Counted from the stretch's first letter, positions 15,189 to 24,689 are shown. The stretch is 64,000 nucleotides of DNA from Planobispora rosea (GCF_014648175.1 NZ_BMQP01000019.1:85431-149430), one strand, 5' to 3'. Numbers and translations are program-made. The notes: generated by a model from the letters alone, not told the origin.

Positions 15189-16406
15189 TCACCCGCACGG
15201 GATCTCCACCCGCACCACGGTCGGCCCCCCGGCCGGACTGGACACCGAGATCCCGCCGCCCACCGCCGCGACCCGGTCGGCCAGCCCGGCCAGCCCGGTC
15301 CCCCCGGCCGGATCGGCCCCGCCGATCCCGTCGTCGCGGATCTCCATCATGAACGTCTCCCCCGCCATGCGGCCCCGGATCCGGCAGCGGCCCGCCCGGC
15401 TGTGCCTGGCGACGTTGGCGAGCGCCTCGGTGATCACGAAGTAGGCCGCGGCCTCGATCGGGGCGGGCAGCCTGCCGGGCAGCACGATGTCGACCTCGGC
15501 CGGGACGGGCGAGCGCCCGGCCACGTCCGAGGCGGCGTCGGGCAGACCCAGGTCGGTGAGGACCTTCGGGTGCACGCCGCGGATCAGCTCGCGCAGCTCG
15601 GCCAGGGCGAGCAGCGCCTGCTCGTGCGCCTCGGCGACCCGCACGGCCGCCGGGGAACCCGGTTCCAGGTCCAGTCCGGCCATCCCCAGCGTCAGCGTGA
15701 GCGCGACCAGCCGCTGCTGCGCGCCGTCGTGCAGGTCCCGCTCGATCCGGCGCCGCTCCAGCTCGAAGGCGTCCACCAGGCGGGCCCGGGAGCGGACGAC
15801 CTCGACCAGCTCGGCGTCACGGGGGGCGAGGATCACCCGGGTCAGCGTCGCCCGCGTCCCGGCCCAGGCCGCCATGGGGTAGGCCGCGATCGGCAGGAGC
15901 ACGGCCCCGGCCACGGCCGTGCCCAGTCCCAGCCCCAGTGACGCGTCCGGCTGGAACGGCCCCGACAGGAGCATGAGGGGGAACCAGAAGGACAGGCCGA
16001 CCACCGTCAGGTCGATCCACCCCAGGACGAGCAGCGCGAGCAGCGTGTACCCGAACTCCCGCCAGGTGGCCTCCTCCCGCAGGCGGGTGCGCAGCCAGGC
16101 GCGCGGGCCCGGCCCGGGAGGCGTGCCGTGCGCGTCCGGGACGGGCGCGGAGTCGATCAGCCGCAGCCGCCACCGCTCGAGCCGCCCGACCACGAACCCG
16201 CCGCACGCCACGGTGAGCGTGCCGAGTGCCAGGGCCACGGGAGCACCGAGGAGGACGGCGACTTCGATCAGGGTGAGCGCGGCGATCCCGAACAGCGCGC
16301 CGGACAGCAGGTACCCCAGGGACCGCCACGGCCACGAGGAGCGCAGGAAGCCCAGCGGCTGCCGGGTGAGCGCCTCCAGCACGGTCCGGCCGGCCCTGAG
16401 CGTCAC
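15189..16406 (-). CDS. NarL-type membrane sensor histidine kinase
   Basis: 405 residues from GTG 16406, which has an AAGG ribosome site; the open frame continues upstream without a plausible start. Four or five membrane segments occupy residues about 25-190 (SLGYLLSGALFGIAALTLIEVAVLLG, LLALLVLGWIDLTVVGLSFWFPLMLLSG among them). The HisKA_3 dimerisation helix ERRRIERDLHDGAQQRL carries the phosphoacceptor His, and the ATPase domain includes DDGIGGADPAGGTGLAGL. It forms a two-component system with the adjacent response regulator. The divergent ABC transporter is the likely regulon. Confidence 0.93.
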   Translation of the reverse strand: MTLRAGRTVLEALTRQPLGFLRSSWPWRSLGYLLSGALFGIAALTLIEVAVLLGAPVALALGTLTVACGGFVVGRLERWRLRLIDSAPVPDAHGTPPGPGPRAWLRTRLREEATWREFGYTLLALLVLGWIDLTVVGLSFWFPLMLLSGPFQPDASLGLGLGTAVAGAVLLPIAAYPMAAWAGTRATLTRVILAPRDAELVEVVRSRARLVDAFELERRRIERDLHDGAQQRLVALTLTLGMAGLDLEPGSPAAVRVAEAHEQALLALAELRELIRGVHPKVLTDLGLPDAASDVAGRSPVPAEVDIVLPGRLPAPIEAAAYFVITEALANVARHSRAGRCRIRGRMAGETFMMEIRDDGIGGADPAGGTGLAGLADRVAAVGGGISVSSPAGGPTVVRVEIPCG

Positions 16407-16542
16407 GGCGGAGCCTTTCGCCGGAGATTCATGATCCGACCGTAACCACTCCCCGTGGGAGGGCGCAGTAGTGCCAGGTGTAGTCCCGTTCCTCGCACCA
16501 CCGCCAATGTGCCGCGGGACCGGCCCGCAGTTGGCTTGCCCC

Positions 16543-17481
16543 ATGACGACTTCCGCTTCCACGACGCCGCGCGCGGTGACGGACGAGCCCGTCCAGCTGT
16601 GGTCCGTGCGCAAGGTGTACGGCTCCGCGGCCGGCGAGGTGACCGCGCTGGACGATGTGACCGTCTCCTTCCGGGCGGGCACCTTCACCGCCGTGATGGG
16701 CCCCTCCGGCTCCGGCAAGTCCACCCTGCTGCACTGCGCGGCCGGGCTGGACCGGCCCACCGACGGCAAAGTGATCATCGACGGGACCGACCTCGGCCCG
16801 CTGGGCGAGACCGCGCTGACCCTGCTGCGCCGCAGGCGGATCGGGTTCGTGTTCCAGGCCTTCAACCTCGTCTCGGCCCTGACCGCCGAGCAGAACGTGG
16901 CGCTGCCGCTCCGGCTGGCCGGGCTCCGGCCTCGGGGCGTGGAGGTGCGGGCGGCGCTGGCCGAGGTGGGGCTGGCGGACCGGGCCCGGCACCGGCCGGG
17001 CGAGCTGTCCGGCGGGGAGCAGCAGCGGGTGGCGATCGCCCGCGCGCTGGTCACCCGGCCGTCGGTGCTCTTCGCCGACGAGCCCACGGGCGCGCTGGAC
17101 CGGGCGACCTCGCGGGACGTGCTCAGGCTGCTGCGCGACCTCACCGGCCGCCGGGGTCAGACGGTGGTCATGGTGACCCACGACCCGGTCGCCGCGTCCT
17201 ACGCCGACCGGGTGCTCCTGCTGGCCGACGGCCGGGTGGTGGACGAGTTCACCGCAGCCGACACCGGTCCCGGGCACGCTGATCCCGGGCACGCTGATCC
17301 CGGGCACGCTGATCCCGGGCACGCTGATCCCGGGCACGCTGATCCCGGGCACGCCGGCTCCGGTGGCTCCGGCTCCGGTGGCTCCGGCTCCGGTGGCGCG
17401 GCGGGCCGCGCACCGGCCGGACCGGGGCTGAGCCCCGAGCTGATCGCGTCGCGGATGGCCGCCCTGGAGGCGTCGTGCTGA
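16543..17481 (+). CDS. MacB/LolD-type ABC transporter ATPase with C-terminal DPGHA repeats
   Basis: 312 residues from ATG 16543. It is a complete ABC ATPase: Walker A GPSGSGKSTLLHC, Q-loop FQAFNLVSALT, signature LSGGEQQRVAIARAL, Walker B VLFADEPTGALD, and switch His in VTHDP. Family members end near residue 235. Here a low-complexity tail of about 60 residues follows, five DPGHA units and then GSGGSGSGG. It is encoded by a 15-bp tandem repeat that preserves the frame. The permease gene overlaps the stop by seven bases (GTGCTGA), so the two subunits are translationally coupled. Confidence 0.93.
   Translation: MTTSASTTPRAVTDEPVQLWSVRKVYGSAAGEVTALDDVTVSFRAGTFTAVMGPSGSGKSTLLHCAAGLDRPTDGKVIIDGTDLGPLGETALTLLRRRRIGFVFQAFNLVSALTAEQNVALPLRLAGLRPRGVEVRAALAEVGLADRARHRPGELSGGEQQRVAIARALVTRPSVLFADEPTGALDRATSRDVLRLLRDLTGRRGQTVVMVTHDPVAASYADRVLLLADGRVVDEFTAADTGPGHADPGHADPGHADPGHADPGHADPGHAGSGGSGSGGSGSGGAAGRAPAGPGLSPELIASRMAALEASC
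17266..17355 (+). repeat. 15-bp coding tandem repeat (DPGHA units)
   Basis: Six head-to-tail units of the GATCCCGGGCACGCT type. The first is slightly divergent and the last ends in CC rather than CT. They are followed by a 9-12 bp GGCTCCGGT repeat to about 17397. Unit length is a multiple of three, so copy-number change would alter tail length without a frameshift. Confidence 0.85.
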
Positions 17482-19871
17482 GGACGGGTATGGCGATGGT
17501 GCGGGGCCGGTGGGCCGGCTTCGCCGGGGCGTTCGTCGCCCTCTGCCTGGGCGTGGCGCTCATCTCGATGACCGCGCTCATCCAGATGTCGGCCTCGCCG
17601 CAGGTCCCCGGCCGGTACGCGGGTACGCCCGTGCTGGTGCGCACCCCGGTCATCGAGCAGGCCGAAGGGGGCTTCCTGCAGGACCGCCCCTGGTCCCCGG
17701 AGACCGCCGCCGCCCTGGCCGGCCGCCTGCGCGGCATCCCCGGTGTGACGGCCGTCGTCCCCGACCGCCCCTTCTACGCCCAGGCCGTCGCCGGCGGACG
17801 CCCCGTCCCGGGAGACGTGCGGGGGTACGGCTGGTCGAGCACGGCGCTGGCACCGTACCGGCTGGTGAGCGGGAAGGCTCCCGCCCGGGACGGCGAGGTC
17901 GTGCTGGACCGGGCGCTCGGGCTCGCCCCCGGCTCCCCGGTCACCCTGCTCACCGCCGCCGGGCCGGTGCCGTACACCGTCACCGGAACCCTCGACGCGC
18001 CCGGGTTCCACGTGACCGACGCGGCGGCGGCCAGGTTGTCCGGCGGGGTACGGGTCATCGGCCTGGTGACCGCGCCGGACGCGGATCCGGCGCGGGTGGA
18101 GAGCGCGGCCCGCGCGATCGTCGGCGGCGCGGGCGAGGTGCTCTCCGGGGACGCGCGGGCGGCGCTGGAGTCGCGGGCCGACGAGCGGACCCGGTGGATC
18201 GGCATGCAGATCCTGGCGGCCATGACGGCCGTCTCCGGATTCGTGTCGGTGTTCGTGGTGGCGTCCACGTTCGCGTTCGGCGTGGTCCAGCGGCGGCGCG
18301 AGTTCGGGCTGCTGCGGCTGGTCGGGGCCACGCCCCGGCAGGTGCGGCGGATGGTGTACGGCGAGGCGCTGGCGGTCGGTTCCGCCGCGTCCGCGGCCGG
18401 GGCGGTGCTCGGCGCCGCACTGGCGCCCGCGTTCGGCGGCCTGCTGGTGGAGGCGGGGATCGAGCCGCCGGGCTTCTCGGTCCGGATCGAAGCGTGGCCG
18501 CCGGCCGCCGCGTTCGGCGCCGGGCTGGTGGTCGCGCTGCTCGGGGTCTGGTCGGCCTCCCGGCGGGCCGGGCGGGTGCGTCCGATGGAGGCGCTGCGCG
18601 AGGCGGCCGCGGACCGGCGGCCGATGACGCCGCCGCGGTGGATCGGCGGGGCGGTGTTCACCGCGGCGGGGACCTGGCTCGCCGTCTCCGCGGCCGGGGC
18701 CGGGCCGGACTCCGCCACCCGCGCGCTGTACGCCGCGATGGCGCTGATCCTGGCGCTGACCCTGCTGGCCCCGGCGATCGTCCCGCCGGTCGTGCGGGCG
18801 CTGTCGTGGCCGCTGACCCGCGGCCGGGGGGCGACCGGCGTGCTGGTGCGCGAGGGCATGCTGGCGGCGGTGCGCCGTACCGCGTCCACGACCGCGCCGG
18901 TGCTGGTCACCGTGGGCTTCGCCGTCCTGGTCACCGGCATGGTCCAGACGATGGCGGGCGCGGTCGCGACGGGCCGGACCACGGCGGTCCAGGCGCGGGC
19001 GGTGGTCGTGCCCGACGGCACGCCCGGCCTGTCGGACGCCGTCGTCGCCGCGGTGGACGGGATCGCGACGCTGCCCACCACGGTGTACGCCGAGGGGATG
19101 CCGCCGCTGGAGGCCGTGGGGGTCACCCCGGAGGCGCTGGCCCGGTCGGCGGACCTGCTGCGGGTCGTGGAGGGCTCCCTCGCGGACCGGGCGGGCGGAG
19201 ACGGGGTGGTCGTGGCGCGCTGGCTGGCGGACGGGCACGGCTGGCGGCCCGGCACGCGACTGCCGCTGACGTTCGAGGACGGCCGTACCGAGACGCTGCC
19301 GGTCACGGCCGTCGCCGCCGACGCCCCGGCCGCCGTGCTGCTCCCCCGTGACGCCGTACGGTCCCACGACCCCTCGGCGCTGACCGAGGAGATCCTCACC
19401 GGCGCCGCCGTGCCCGGCGAGATCCTCGGCGGCCGGGTGCTCACCGCGGACGCCTACGCCAGGGCCGAGCGGGACGAGGACGACCGGCTGGTCTGGATCT
19501 TCACGCTGATCCTGGTCGGCATGGCGGTGGGCTACACCGGCCTGGCGGTCGCGAACACGATGATGATGTCCACGGTGGACCGGGCCCCCGACTTCCGGGT
19601 GCTGCGGATGTCGGGGGCCACTCCCCGGCAGGTGCTCGGGACGGTCGCCGCCGAGTCGGTCATCGTGGCCGCGCTCGGCACCGCACTCGGCGCGGCGGTC
19701 GCGCTGCCCGCGCTGCTGGGCGTGCGGTCCGCGCTGGCCGCGGGGATCGGCTCGGCCGTGGAACTGATCGTCCCGTGGCCGGTCGTGCTCGGCGCGGCCG
19801 GAGGCTGCCTGGTGCTGACGCTGGCCGCCTCGGTGATCCCGGCGCTGGCGGCCGTACGGCGCGCCCGCTGA
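17475..19871 (+). CDS. FtsX/MacB-type ABC transporter permease
   Basis: 798 residues, starting at GTG 17475 inside the end of the ATPase gene. It has two FtsX halves. The first has a membrane anchor near residues 12-35, an extracytoplasmic domain, and three helices at about 245-375. The second repeats this at about 415-800, ending with VVLGAAGGCLVLTLAASVIPALAAV. Such 800-residue permeases export peptides or lipoproteins, or act with two-component systems as sensors of cell-wall antibiotics. The neighbouring divergent kinase/regulator pair favours a stress or resistance role. Confidence 0.92.
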   Translation: MLRTGMAMVRGRWAGFAGAFVALCLGVALISMTALIQMSASPQVPGRYAGTPVLVRTPVIEQAEGGFLQDRPWSPETAAALAGRLRGIPGVTAVVPDRPFYAQAVAGGRPVPGDVRGYGWSSTALAPYRLVSGKAPARDGEVVLDRALGLAPGSPVTLLTAAGPVPYTVTGTLDAPGFHVTDAAAARLSGGVRVIGLVTAPDADPARVESAARAIVGGAGEVLSGDARAALESRADERTRWIGMQILAAMTAVSGFVSVFVVASTFAFGVVQRRREFGLLRLVGATPRQVRRMVYGEALAVGSAASAAGAVLGAALAPAFGGLLVEAGIEPPGFSVRIEAWPPAAAFGAGLVVALLGVWSASRRAGRVRPMEALREAAADRRPMTPPRWIGGAVFTAAGTWLAVSAAGAGPDSATRALYAAMALILALTLLAPAIVPPVVRALSWPLTRGRGATGVLVREGMLAAVRRTASTTAPVLVTVGFAVLVTGMVQTMAGAVATGRTTAVQARAVVVPDGTPGLSDAVVAAVDGIATLPTTVYAEGMPPLEAVGVTPEALARSADLLRVVEGSLADRAGGDGVVVARWLADGHGWRPGTRLPLTFEDGRTETLPVTAVAADAPAAVLLPRDAVRSHDPSALTEEILTGAAVPGEILGGRVLTADAYARAERDEDDRLVWIFTLILVGMAVGYTGLAVANTMMMSTVDRAPDFRVLRMSGATPRQVLGTVAAESVIVAALGTALGAAVALPALLGVRSALAAGIGSAVELIVPWPVVLGAAGGCLVLTLAASVIPALAAVRRAR

Positions 19872-19875
19872 ACGT

Positions 19876-19915
19876 CCGCGGGCCGGGCCGGGCCGGGCGC
19901 GCGCCCGGCCCGCGG
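19876..19915. terminator. Strong GC hairpin after the FtsX permease
   Basis: A perfect 13-base stem (CCGCGGGCCGGGC with GCCCGGCCCGCGG) around a 14-base loop, beginning five bases after the permease stop and ahead of a convergent gene. No T-tract. It is probably bidirectional. Confidence 0.7.
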
Positions 19916-19937
19916 TGTCCCAGGCGGGGACCGGGTT

Positions 19938-20813
19938 TCAGGCGGGGACGGTGGCGCTCCGCGCCGCGCTCCGCCGCAGGAGAATCCCGGCGGCGGCCGC
20001 GGTGAAGAACATCAGCACGCCGTAGACGGCCGCCGGGACGGCGATCTCGGTGCTGCCCAGCAGGCTGATCGCCACGGTGATGGCCAGGGTGCTGTTGTGG
20101 ATGCCGATCTCCATGCAGGAGGCGATGGCCTGGCGGGGCTCCACCCCGCTCAGACGCGGCGCCCAGTAGCCGACGGCCAGGCTCAGGACGCTGAACACCA
20201 GGGTGATCAGGCCGACCGAGGCGAGGTAGCCGCCGAGGTTCGCCGCCTCCTTGACGATCGCCCCGGCGATCACGGCCAGCAGGATCACCGCGGAGAGAAT
20301 CTTGACGGGCTTCTCCATCCGCTGGGCGAAGCGGACGAACCTCGCCCGGACCGCCATGCCGACCGCGACGGGGATCAGCACGATCAGGAAGACCTGCGCG
20401 GTCTTGTCGAACTGCAGGCCGACCTGGCCGTCCCCACCCGCGAAGTGGGCGATGGCCAGGTTGGTGACCAGCGGCAGGGTGAAGACGGCGAGGACGGAGT
20501 TGATCGCGGTCAGCGTCACGTTGAGCGCGACGTCCCCGCCGAACAGGTGGCTGTAGAGGTTGGCGCTGGTACCGCCCGGCGAGGCGGCCAGCAGCATCAT
20601 GCCGACGGCGAGACCGGGTGCCAGGCCGAAGGCGAGGACCAGCCCGAAGCAGATCAGCGGGAGCACGACGATCTGGCAGAGCAGGGCGACGAAGGCGGCC
20701 TTGGGATAGACGACCACGCGGCGGAAGTCCGCCACGGTCAGCCCCAGGCCGAGCCCGAACATGATGACGGCGAGGGCGGAGGGAAGAAAGACAGTGGTCA
20801 GAGCGGAGTCCAC
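19938..20813 (-). CDS. Bile acid:sodium symporter family transporter
   Basis: 291 residues from GTG 20813, with an AAGGA ribosome site. It has nine or so membrane helices, and the BASS-family crossover motifs are clear: SPGGTSANLYSHLFGGDVALNVTLTAINS and CMEIGIHNSTLAITVAISLLG. Bacterial members take up organic anions such as pantoate, pyruvate or sterol-like acids with sodium. The substrate here cannot be told from the sequence or neighbours. It is a single gene, convergent with the FtsX operon and divergent from the DUF4394-type gene. Confidence 0.92.
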   Translation of the reverse strand: MDSALTTVFLPSALAVIMFGLGLGLTVADFRRVVVYPKAAFVALLCQIVVLPLICFGLVLAFGLAPGLAVGMMLLAASPGGTSANLYSHLFGGDVALNVTLTAINSVLAVFTLPLVTNLAIAHFAGGDGQVGLQFDKTAQVFLIVLIPVAVGMAVRARFVRFAQRMEKPVKILSAVILLAVIAGAIVKEAANLGGYLASVGLITLVFSVLSLAVGYWAPRLSGVEPRQAIASCMEIGIHNSTLAITVAISLLGSTEIAVPAAVYGVLMFFTAAAAGILLRRSAARSATVPA

Positions 20814-21075
20814 GGGCGATCCTTACCACTTGGGCCACTTGGGGGGATTGGCCGACAGAATCTCCGCCAGGGAACCGCGCTGTCCATAGCCCCGGTCATC
20901 CGTTGCCGATCTGATGCGGACCGGCTGGTCATGACGCCCTCCGCGGCGAAGGCTGCCCCCTCGTCTCTCGTCCGGATCGGCAACGGTGATCCCGCCACCC
21001 CGCCCGCGGAGGCATCCATGCACCGGACCCGCGCGAATGGAGGGCACGCACCTTCCCGAGCAGAGGAGACGAACG

Positions 21076-21945
21076 ATGCGCAAGAAGCTGGCCCTCGCGG
21101 TCGCGGCGGCCTGCGCGTGCGTGGGAGCCGCGGCTCCCGCGTACGCGCAGGGCTCTGCGGCGCCCGCGGCACCCAAGGTCGTCGGCCTGACCGGCGACGG
21201 CACCCTGGTCACCTTCAGGGCCGACGCCCCCGCCCGGACGACGCGGCTGGGAAAGATCACTGGACTGGCGGGCGACACCGGGGTCGTCGGCATCGACTTC
21301 CGCGTCCAGGACCGGAAGCTGTACGCCGTGGGCGACAAGGGCGGCGTCTACACCGTCGGCGGTGACGCGAAGGCCAGGAAGGTCTCCCAGCTCACCGTGG
21401 CGCTCGACGGTACGGTCTTCGGCGTCGACTTCAACCCCGCGGCCAACCGCCTCCGGGTGATCAGCGACACCGGGCAGAACCTGCGGCACAACATCGACGA
21501 CCCGGCGGGCGCGCCCGCCGCGGGGACCACGGCGACCGACGGCACCCTCACCGGCCCGCCGGTCCCGCCCGCCACGACCGGCGCGACCGCGACCGGGGTC
21601 TCGGGCGCCGGGTACACCAACAACGACCTCAGCGCGGCCACCGCGACCACGCTGTTCGACCTGGACACCACCGCCGACCAGGTCTCGGTCCAGTCCCCGG
21701 CGAACGCCGGCAGCCTCGCCCCCACGGGCAGGCTCGGGGTGGACGCGACCGGCGGCGCGGGGTTCGACGTCTTCAGCACCCTGCGCGACGGCGTCACCGT
21801 CTCCAACACCGCCTACGCCACGCTGAAGACCGACGGCGGCTACCGCTTCCACTCCGTCGACCTCCTGACCGGCGCGGCCGTCCAGATCGGCGCGTTCCCC
21901 GGGAACCGCCAGGTCGTCGACATCGCCGTGCGCCCCGGCGGCTGA
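21076..21945 (+). CDS. Secreted DUF4394-type beta-propeller-like protein
   Basis: 289 residues from ATG 21076, with a GAGGAGA ribosome site. Residues 1-25 are a signal peptide (KKLALAVAAACACVGAAAPAYA). The mature protein has repeats of the DUF4394 type: VVGLTGDGTLVTFRADAP, VGIDFRVQDRKLYAVGDKGGVYTV, GVDFNPAANRLRVISDTGQNLRHNIDD, then a final propeller-like blade. The domain's function is not known. A lipobox Cys is absent, so it is probably released or wall-associated. The 262-base upstream gap separates it from the divergent symporter; I could not pick a convincing promoter there. Confidence 0.88.
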   Translation: MRKKLALAVAAACACVGAAAPAYAQGSAAPAAPKVVGLTGDGTLVTFRADAPARTTRLGKITGLAGDTGVVGIDFRVQDRKLYAVGDKGGVYTVGGDAKARKVSQLTVALDGTVFGVDFNPAANRLRVISDTGQNLRHNIDDPAGAPAAGTTATDGTLTGPPVPPATTGATATGVSGAGYTNNDLSAATATTLFDLDTTADQVSVQSPANAGSLAPTGRLGVDATGGAGFDVFSTLRDGVTVSNTAYATLKTDGGYRFHSVDLLTGAAVQIGAFPGNRQVVDIAVRPGG

Positions 21946-21985
21946 ACCACCGGCCGTACGGCCCGGCGGACGGGACACCGCCGTG

Positions 21986-22019
21986 CGGTGGGGTCGGCGG
22001 GCGCCCGCCGGCCCCACCG
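21986..22019. terminator. Long hairpin after the DUF4394-type gene
   Basis: An almost perfect inverted repeat of 17 bases per arm with one G-T pair, centred in GGCGGGC/GCCCGCC. It begins 40 bases after the DUF4394-type stop and ends just before the MBL gene start region. No T-tract. Confidence 0.65.
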
Positions 22020-22069
22020 GAAGGTCCCTCACCCTGGCCATGGGCCGCGGCGGGGTGTACAGCTCGTTC

Positions 22070-23032
22070 ATGACCGAAAAGCCGTTCGCCTCCTCCGCCG
22101 ACCTGGCCGACAGGCAGCAGACCCTGGAGGTGCTCGCCGACGGGGTCTACGCCCTGACCGCCGAGGGCGACCCCAACGTCGGCGCGATCGAGGGCGAGGA
22201 CTTCCTGGTGTGCTTCGAGGCCCTCGCCACCCCGGTCGCCGCCCGCGCGTGGCTGGAGCGCCTGCGCGAGCACACCGACAAGCCGGTCCGCCATCTCGTC
22301 CTGTCGCACTACCACGCGGTGCGCACGCTGGGCGCCTCCGCCTTCGGCGCCGATGTGATCGTCGCGCACGACGGCACCCGGAAACTGATCACCGAGCGCG
22401 GCAGGCAGGACTGGGCCTCCGAGCTGGCCCGCATGCCCCGGCTGTTCCGGGAGCCCGCCTCGATCCCCGGCCTGACCTGGCCGGATGTGACGTTCTCCGA
22501 CCGGCTCACCATCGACCTGGGCGGGGACCGCGGTGAGCTGGTCCTGGCCCACTGCGGGCGGGGCCACACCGAGGGCGACCTCGTCGCCTGGCTGCCCCGC
22601 CACAGGATCATGTTCGCCGGGGACCTGGTCGAGTCCCGGGCCGCGCTGTACACCGGCGACGCCTTCCACCGCCCCTGGGCCACGACCACTCTCGACCGGG
22701 TCGCCGCCTTCGGTGCCGAGACACTCGTCGGCGGGCGCGGCGCGGTCACCCGCGGCCGGGAGGCGGTGGAGGCCGCCATCGGGCAGACCCGTGATTTCCT
22801 GACCACCATGCTGGACCGGGTCGGCCGCGTCCACGCCGCCGGCGGCACGCTCAAGGAGGCGTTCGCGGCGGCGCACGCCGCCCTGGAGCCCCGCTACGGC
22901 CGCTGGCCGATCTTCGAGCACTGCATGCCGTTCAACGTCTCGCGCCTGTGGGACGAGCTGTCCGGCGTCGACCGGCCGGTGATCTGGACCGCCGAGAGGG
23001 ACCGAGAGGTATGGAACGCGCTCCAGTCGTGA
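22070..23032 (+). CDS. MBL-fold metallo-hydrolase with degenerate second metal site
   Basis: 320 residues from ATG 22070; an in-frame ATG at 22040 would add ten residues, and neither has a well-spaced ribosome site. It is a metallo-beta-lactamase fold. The usual HxHxDH motif reads SHYHAVR: His80 and His82 remain, but the Asp-His pair that binds the second zinc is gone. The later HCGRGHTEGD and FAGDLVE motifs are kept. The HYHAVR form occurs in a subfamily I recall near aromatic-degradation genes. The downstream monooxygenase gene overlaps it by 22 bases, so both act in one pathway, perhaps hydrolysis after oxidation of an aromatic compound. Confidence 0.85.
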   Translation: MTEKPFASSADLADRQQTLEVLADGVYALTAEGDPNVGAIEGEDFLVCFEALATPVAARAWLERLREHTDKPVRHLVLSHYHAVRTLGASAFGADVIVAHDGTRKLITERGRQDWASELARMPRLFREPASIPGLTWPDVTFSDRLTIDLGGDRGELVLAHCGRGHTEGDLVAWLPRHRIMFAGDLVESRAALYTGDAFHRPWATTTLDRVAAFGAETLVGGRGAVTRGREAVEAAIGQTRDFLTTMLDRVGRVHAAGGTLKEAFAAAHAALEPRYGRWPIFEHCMPFNVSRLWDELSGVDRPVIWTAERDREVWNALQS

Positions 23033-24540
23033 TCGCCGGGGCCGGGCCGGTCGGCCTGACGCTGGCCCTGCTGCTGGCCCGCCGGCGGGTGCCGAGCGTG
23101 GTGCTGGAGGCCCGGCCGTACCGGGACGCGGAGGGGTCGAGGGCGATCTGCTTCCAGCGCGACGTGCTGGACGTCCTCGACCGCGTCGGCTGCGCCGAGG
23201 AGATGGTCGCCGAGGGCGTCACCTGGACCACCGGGCGCACCTACTACCGCGAGCGGGAGCTGTTCTCCGTCACCTTCCCCGACCCGGGCGGGAGCCACTT
23301 CCCCCCGTGGATCAACATCTCCCAGGCGCGGGTGGAGGAGCTGCTGCTGGCCCGGGTACGGGACGAGCCGCTGGTCGAGCTCCGTTCCGGGCACGCGGTC
23401 ACCGGCTACCGGCAGGACGGCGACGGGGTCGAGGTGGACGCCGGCGCGGCGGGCGGCGTGCGGGGCACCCACCTGGTCGGCGCGGACGGCGCGCGCAGCG
23501 CCGTCCGCCGGCTGGCCGGGATCGGCTTTCCCGGCCGCTCCTTCGACGACCTGTTCCTCATCTGCGACATCAAGGCCGACCTGCCCTTCCCCGACGAGCG
23601 CCGCTTCCACTTCGACCCGCCGTGGAACCCCGGGCGGCAGGTGCTGGTCCACCCGTGCCCGGACTCGGTCTGGCGGATCGACTGGCAGGTGCCGCCCGCG
23701 TTCGACGCGGCCACGGCCGACATCGACGCCATGGTGCGGCGCATCACCGGCGAGCGGCCGTACGAGATCGTCTGGCGGTCCCTGTACCGCTTCCACGAGC
23801 GGGTCGCCTCCTGTTTCCGGCGCGGCCGGGTCTTCCTGGCCGGGGACGCCGCGCACCTGTACGCGCCCTTCGGCGCCCGCGGCCTGAACTCCGGCATCCA
23901 GGACGCCGAGAACCTGGCCTGGAAGCTCGCCCTGGGCGGCGAGGGCCTGCTGGACAGCTACGCGCTGGAGCGGCGGGCCGCCGCCCTGGAGAACCTGAGG
24001 ATCACCGGGAACACGATGGCGTTCCTGGTGCCGCAGGACGAGGAACGGTGGGAGCGGCGGCGCTCGGCCCTCGCCCGCGCCCTGACCGACCCCGCCGCCC
24101 GTGCCGAGATCGACTCCGGCAAACTGGCCGAGCCGTACTGGTACACGGACTCGCCGCTGACCACCTTCGGCGGCTCCGTGCCGGCCGAGCCGGGCGCGGT
24201 GCGCCCGCCGCTGCCCGGGGTCATCTGCCCCGACGGGCCGGTGACCGTCGCGGGCCGGGCGACGCGGCTGCGGCGGCTGTTCGGTTCCGGGTTCACGGTG
24301 CTGACGGCGCGCGCCGACCGCGTCGAGGAGGCCCGGACGGCCTGCGCGGGCGGGCCTCCCGTCACGGTGTACGGCCTGTCCGGCATCGACGCCGCGGGCG
24401 TGGTGACCCGCGCGCTGCGCGCCCGCGACGACAGTGTGCACCTGGTCCGGCCGGACGGTCACCTGGCCGCGGTGCTGCCCGCCTTCTCCGGTACGGCCCT
24501 GCGCCGGGCCCTCGACCGGGCGGCGGGGAACCCCCGGTGA
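23011..24540 (+). CDS. FAD-dependent aromatic monooxygenase (PHBH/MhpA class)
   Basis: 509 residues from ATG 23011, just behind a GAGAGG ribosome site and overlapping the MBL gene. It is a class A flavoprotein monooxygenase: the dinucleotide motif GAGPVG at residues 8-13, the DG motif region VGADGARSAVRRLAGI, and the second FAD motif FLAGDAAHLYAPFGARGLNSG. It is followed by a thioredoxin-like C-terminal domain as in MhpA and PheA. It hydroxylates an aromatic substrate with NAD(P)H and oxygen. The substrate is unknown. Coupling to an MBL hydrolase suggests a small catabolic unit rather than antibiotic tailoring. Confidence 0.92.
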   Translation: MERAPVVIAGAGPVGLTLALLLARRRVPSVVLEARPYRDAEGSRAICFQRDVLDVLDRVGCAEEMVAEGVTWTTGRTYYRERELFSVTFPDPGGSHFPPWINISQARVEELLLARVRDEPLVELRSGHAVTGYRQDGDGVEVDAGAAGGVRGTHLVGADGARSAVRRLAGIGFPGRSFDDLFLICDIKADLPFPDERRFHFDPPWNPGRQVLVHPCPDSVWRIDWQVPPAFDAATADIDAMVRRITGERPYEIVWRSLYRFHERVASCFRRGRVFLAGDAAHLYAPFGARGLNSGIQDAENLAWKLALGGEGLLDSYALERRAAALENLRITGNTMAFLVPQDEERWERRRSALARALTDPAARAEIDSGKLAEPYWYTDSPLTTFGGSVPAEPGAVRPPLPGVICPDGPVTVAGRATRLRRLFGSGFTVLTARADRVEEARTACAGGPPVTVYGLSGIDAAGVVTRALRARDDSVHLVRPDGHLAAVLPAFSGTALRRALDRAAGNPR

Positions 24541-24689
24541 CGGGAAGATCGCGCGAGGTGACCTCCTCGGTGACGGGCGCGAGCCGGCTGCCTCGCCCGC
24601 CCCGCGACCGACCCCCGATCCGGCGGCTCCCCAGCTCACATCGTGTTTTCCGATCGGAGAATGTCGGTGCCGCCCGAGAGGATGGCCCC

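Noticed and set aside
17266..17397. CRISPR-like regular repeats
   Set aside because: The units are head-to-tail with no spacers, 15 bases long and in frame within a real gene.
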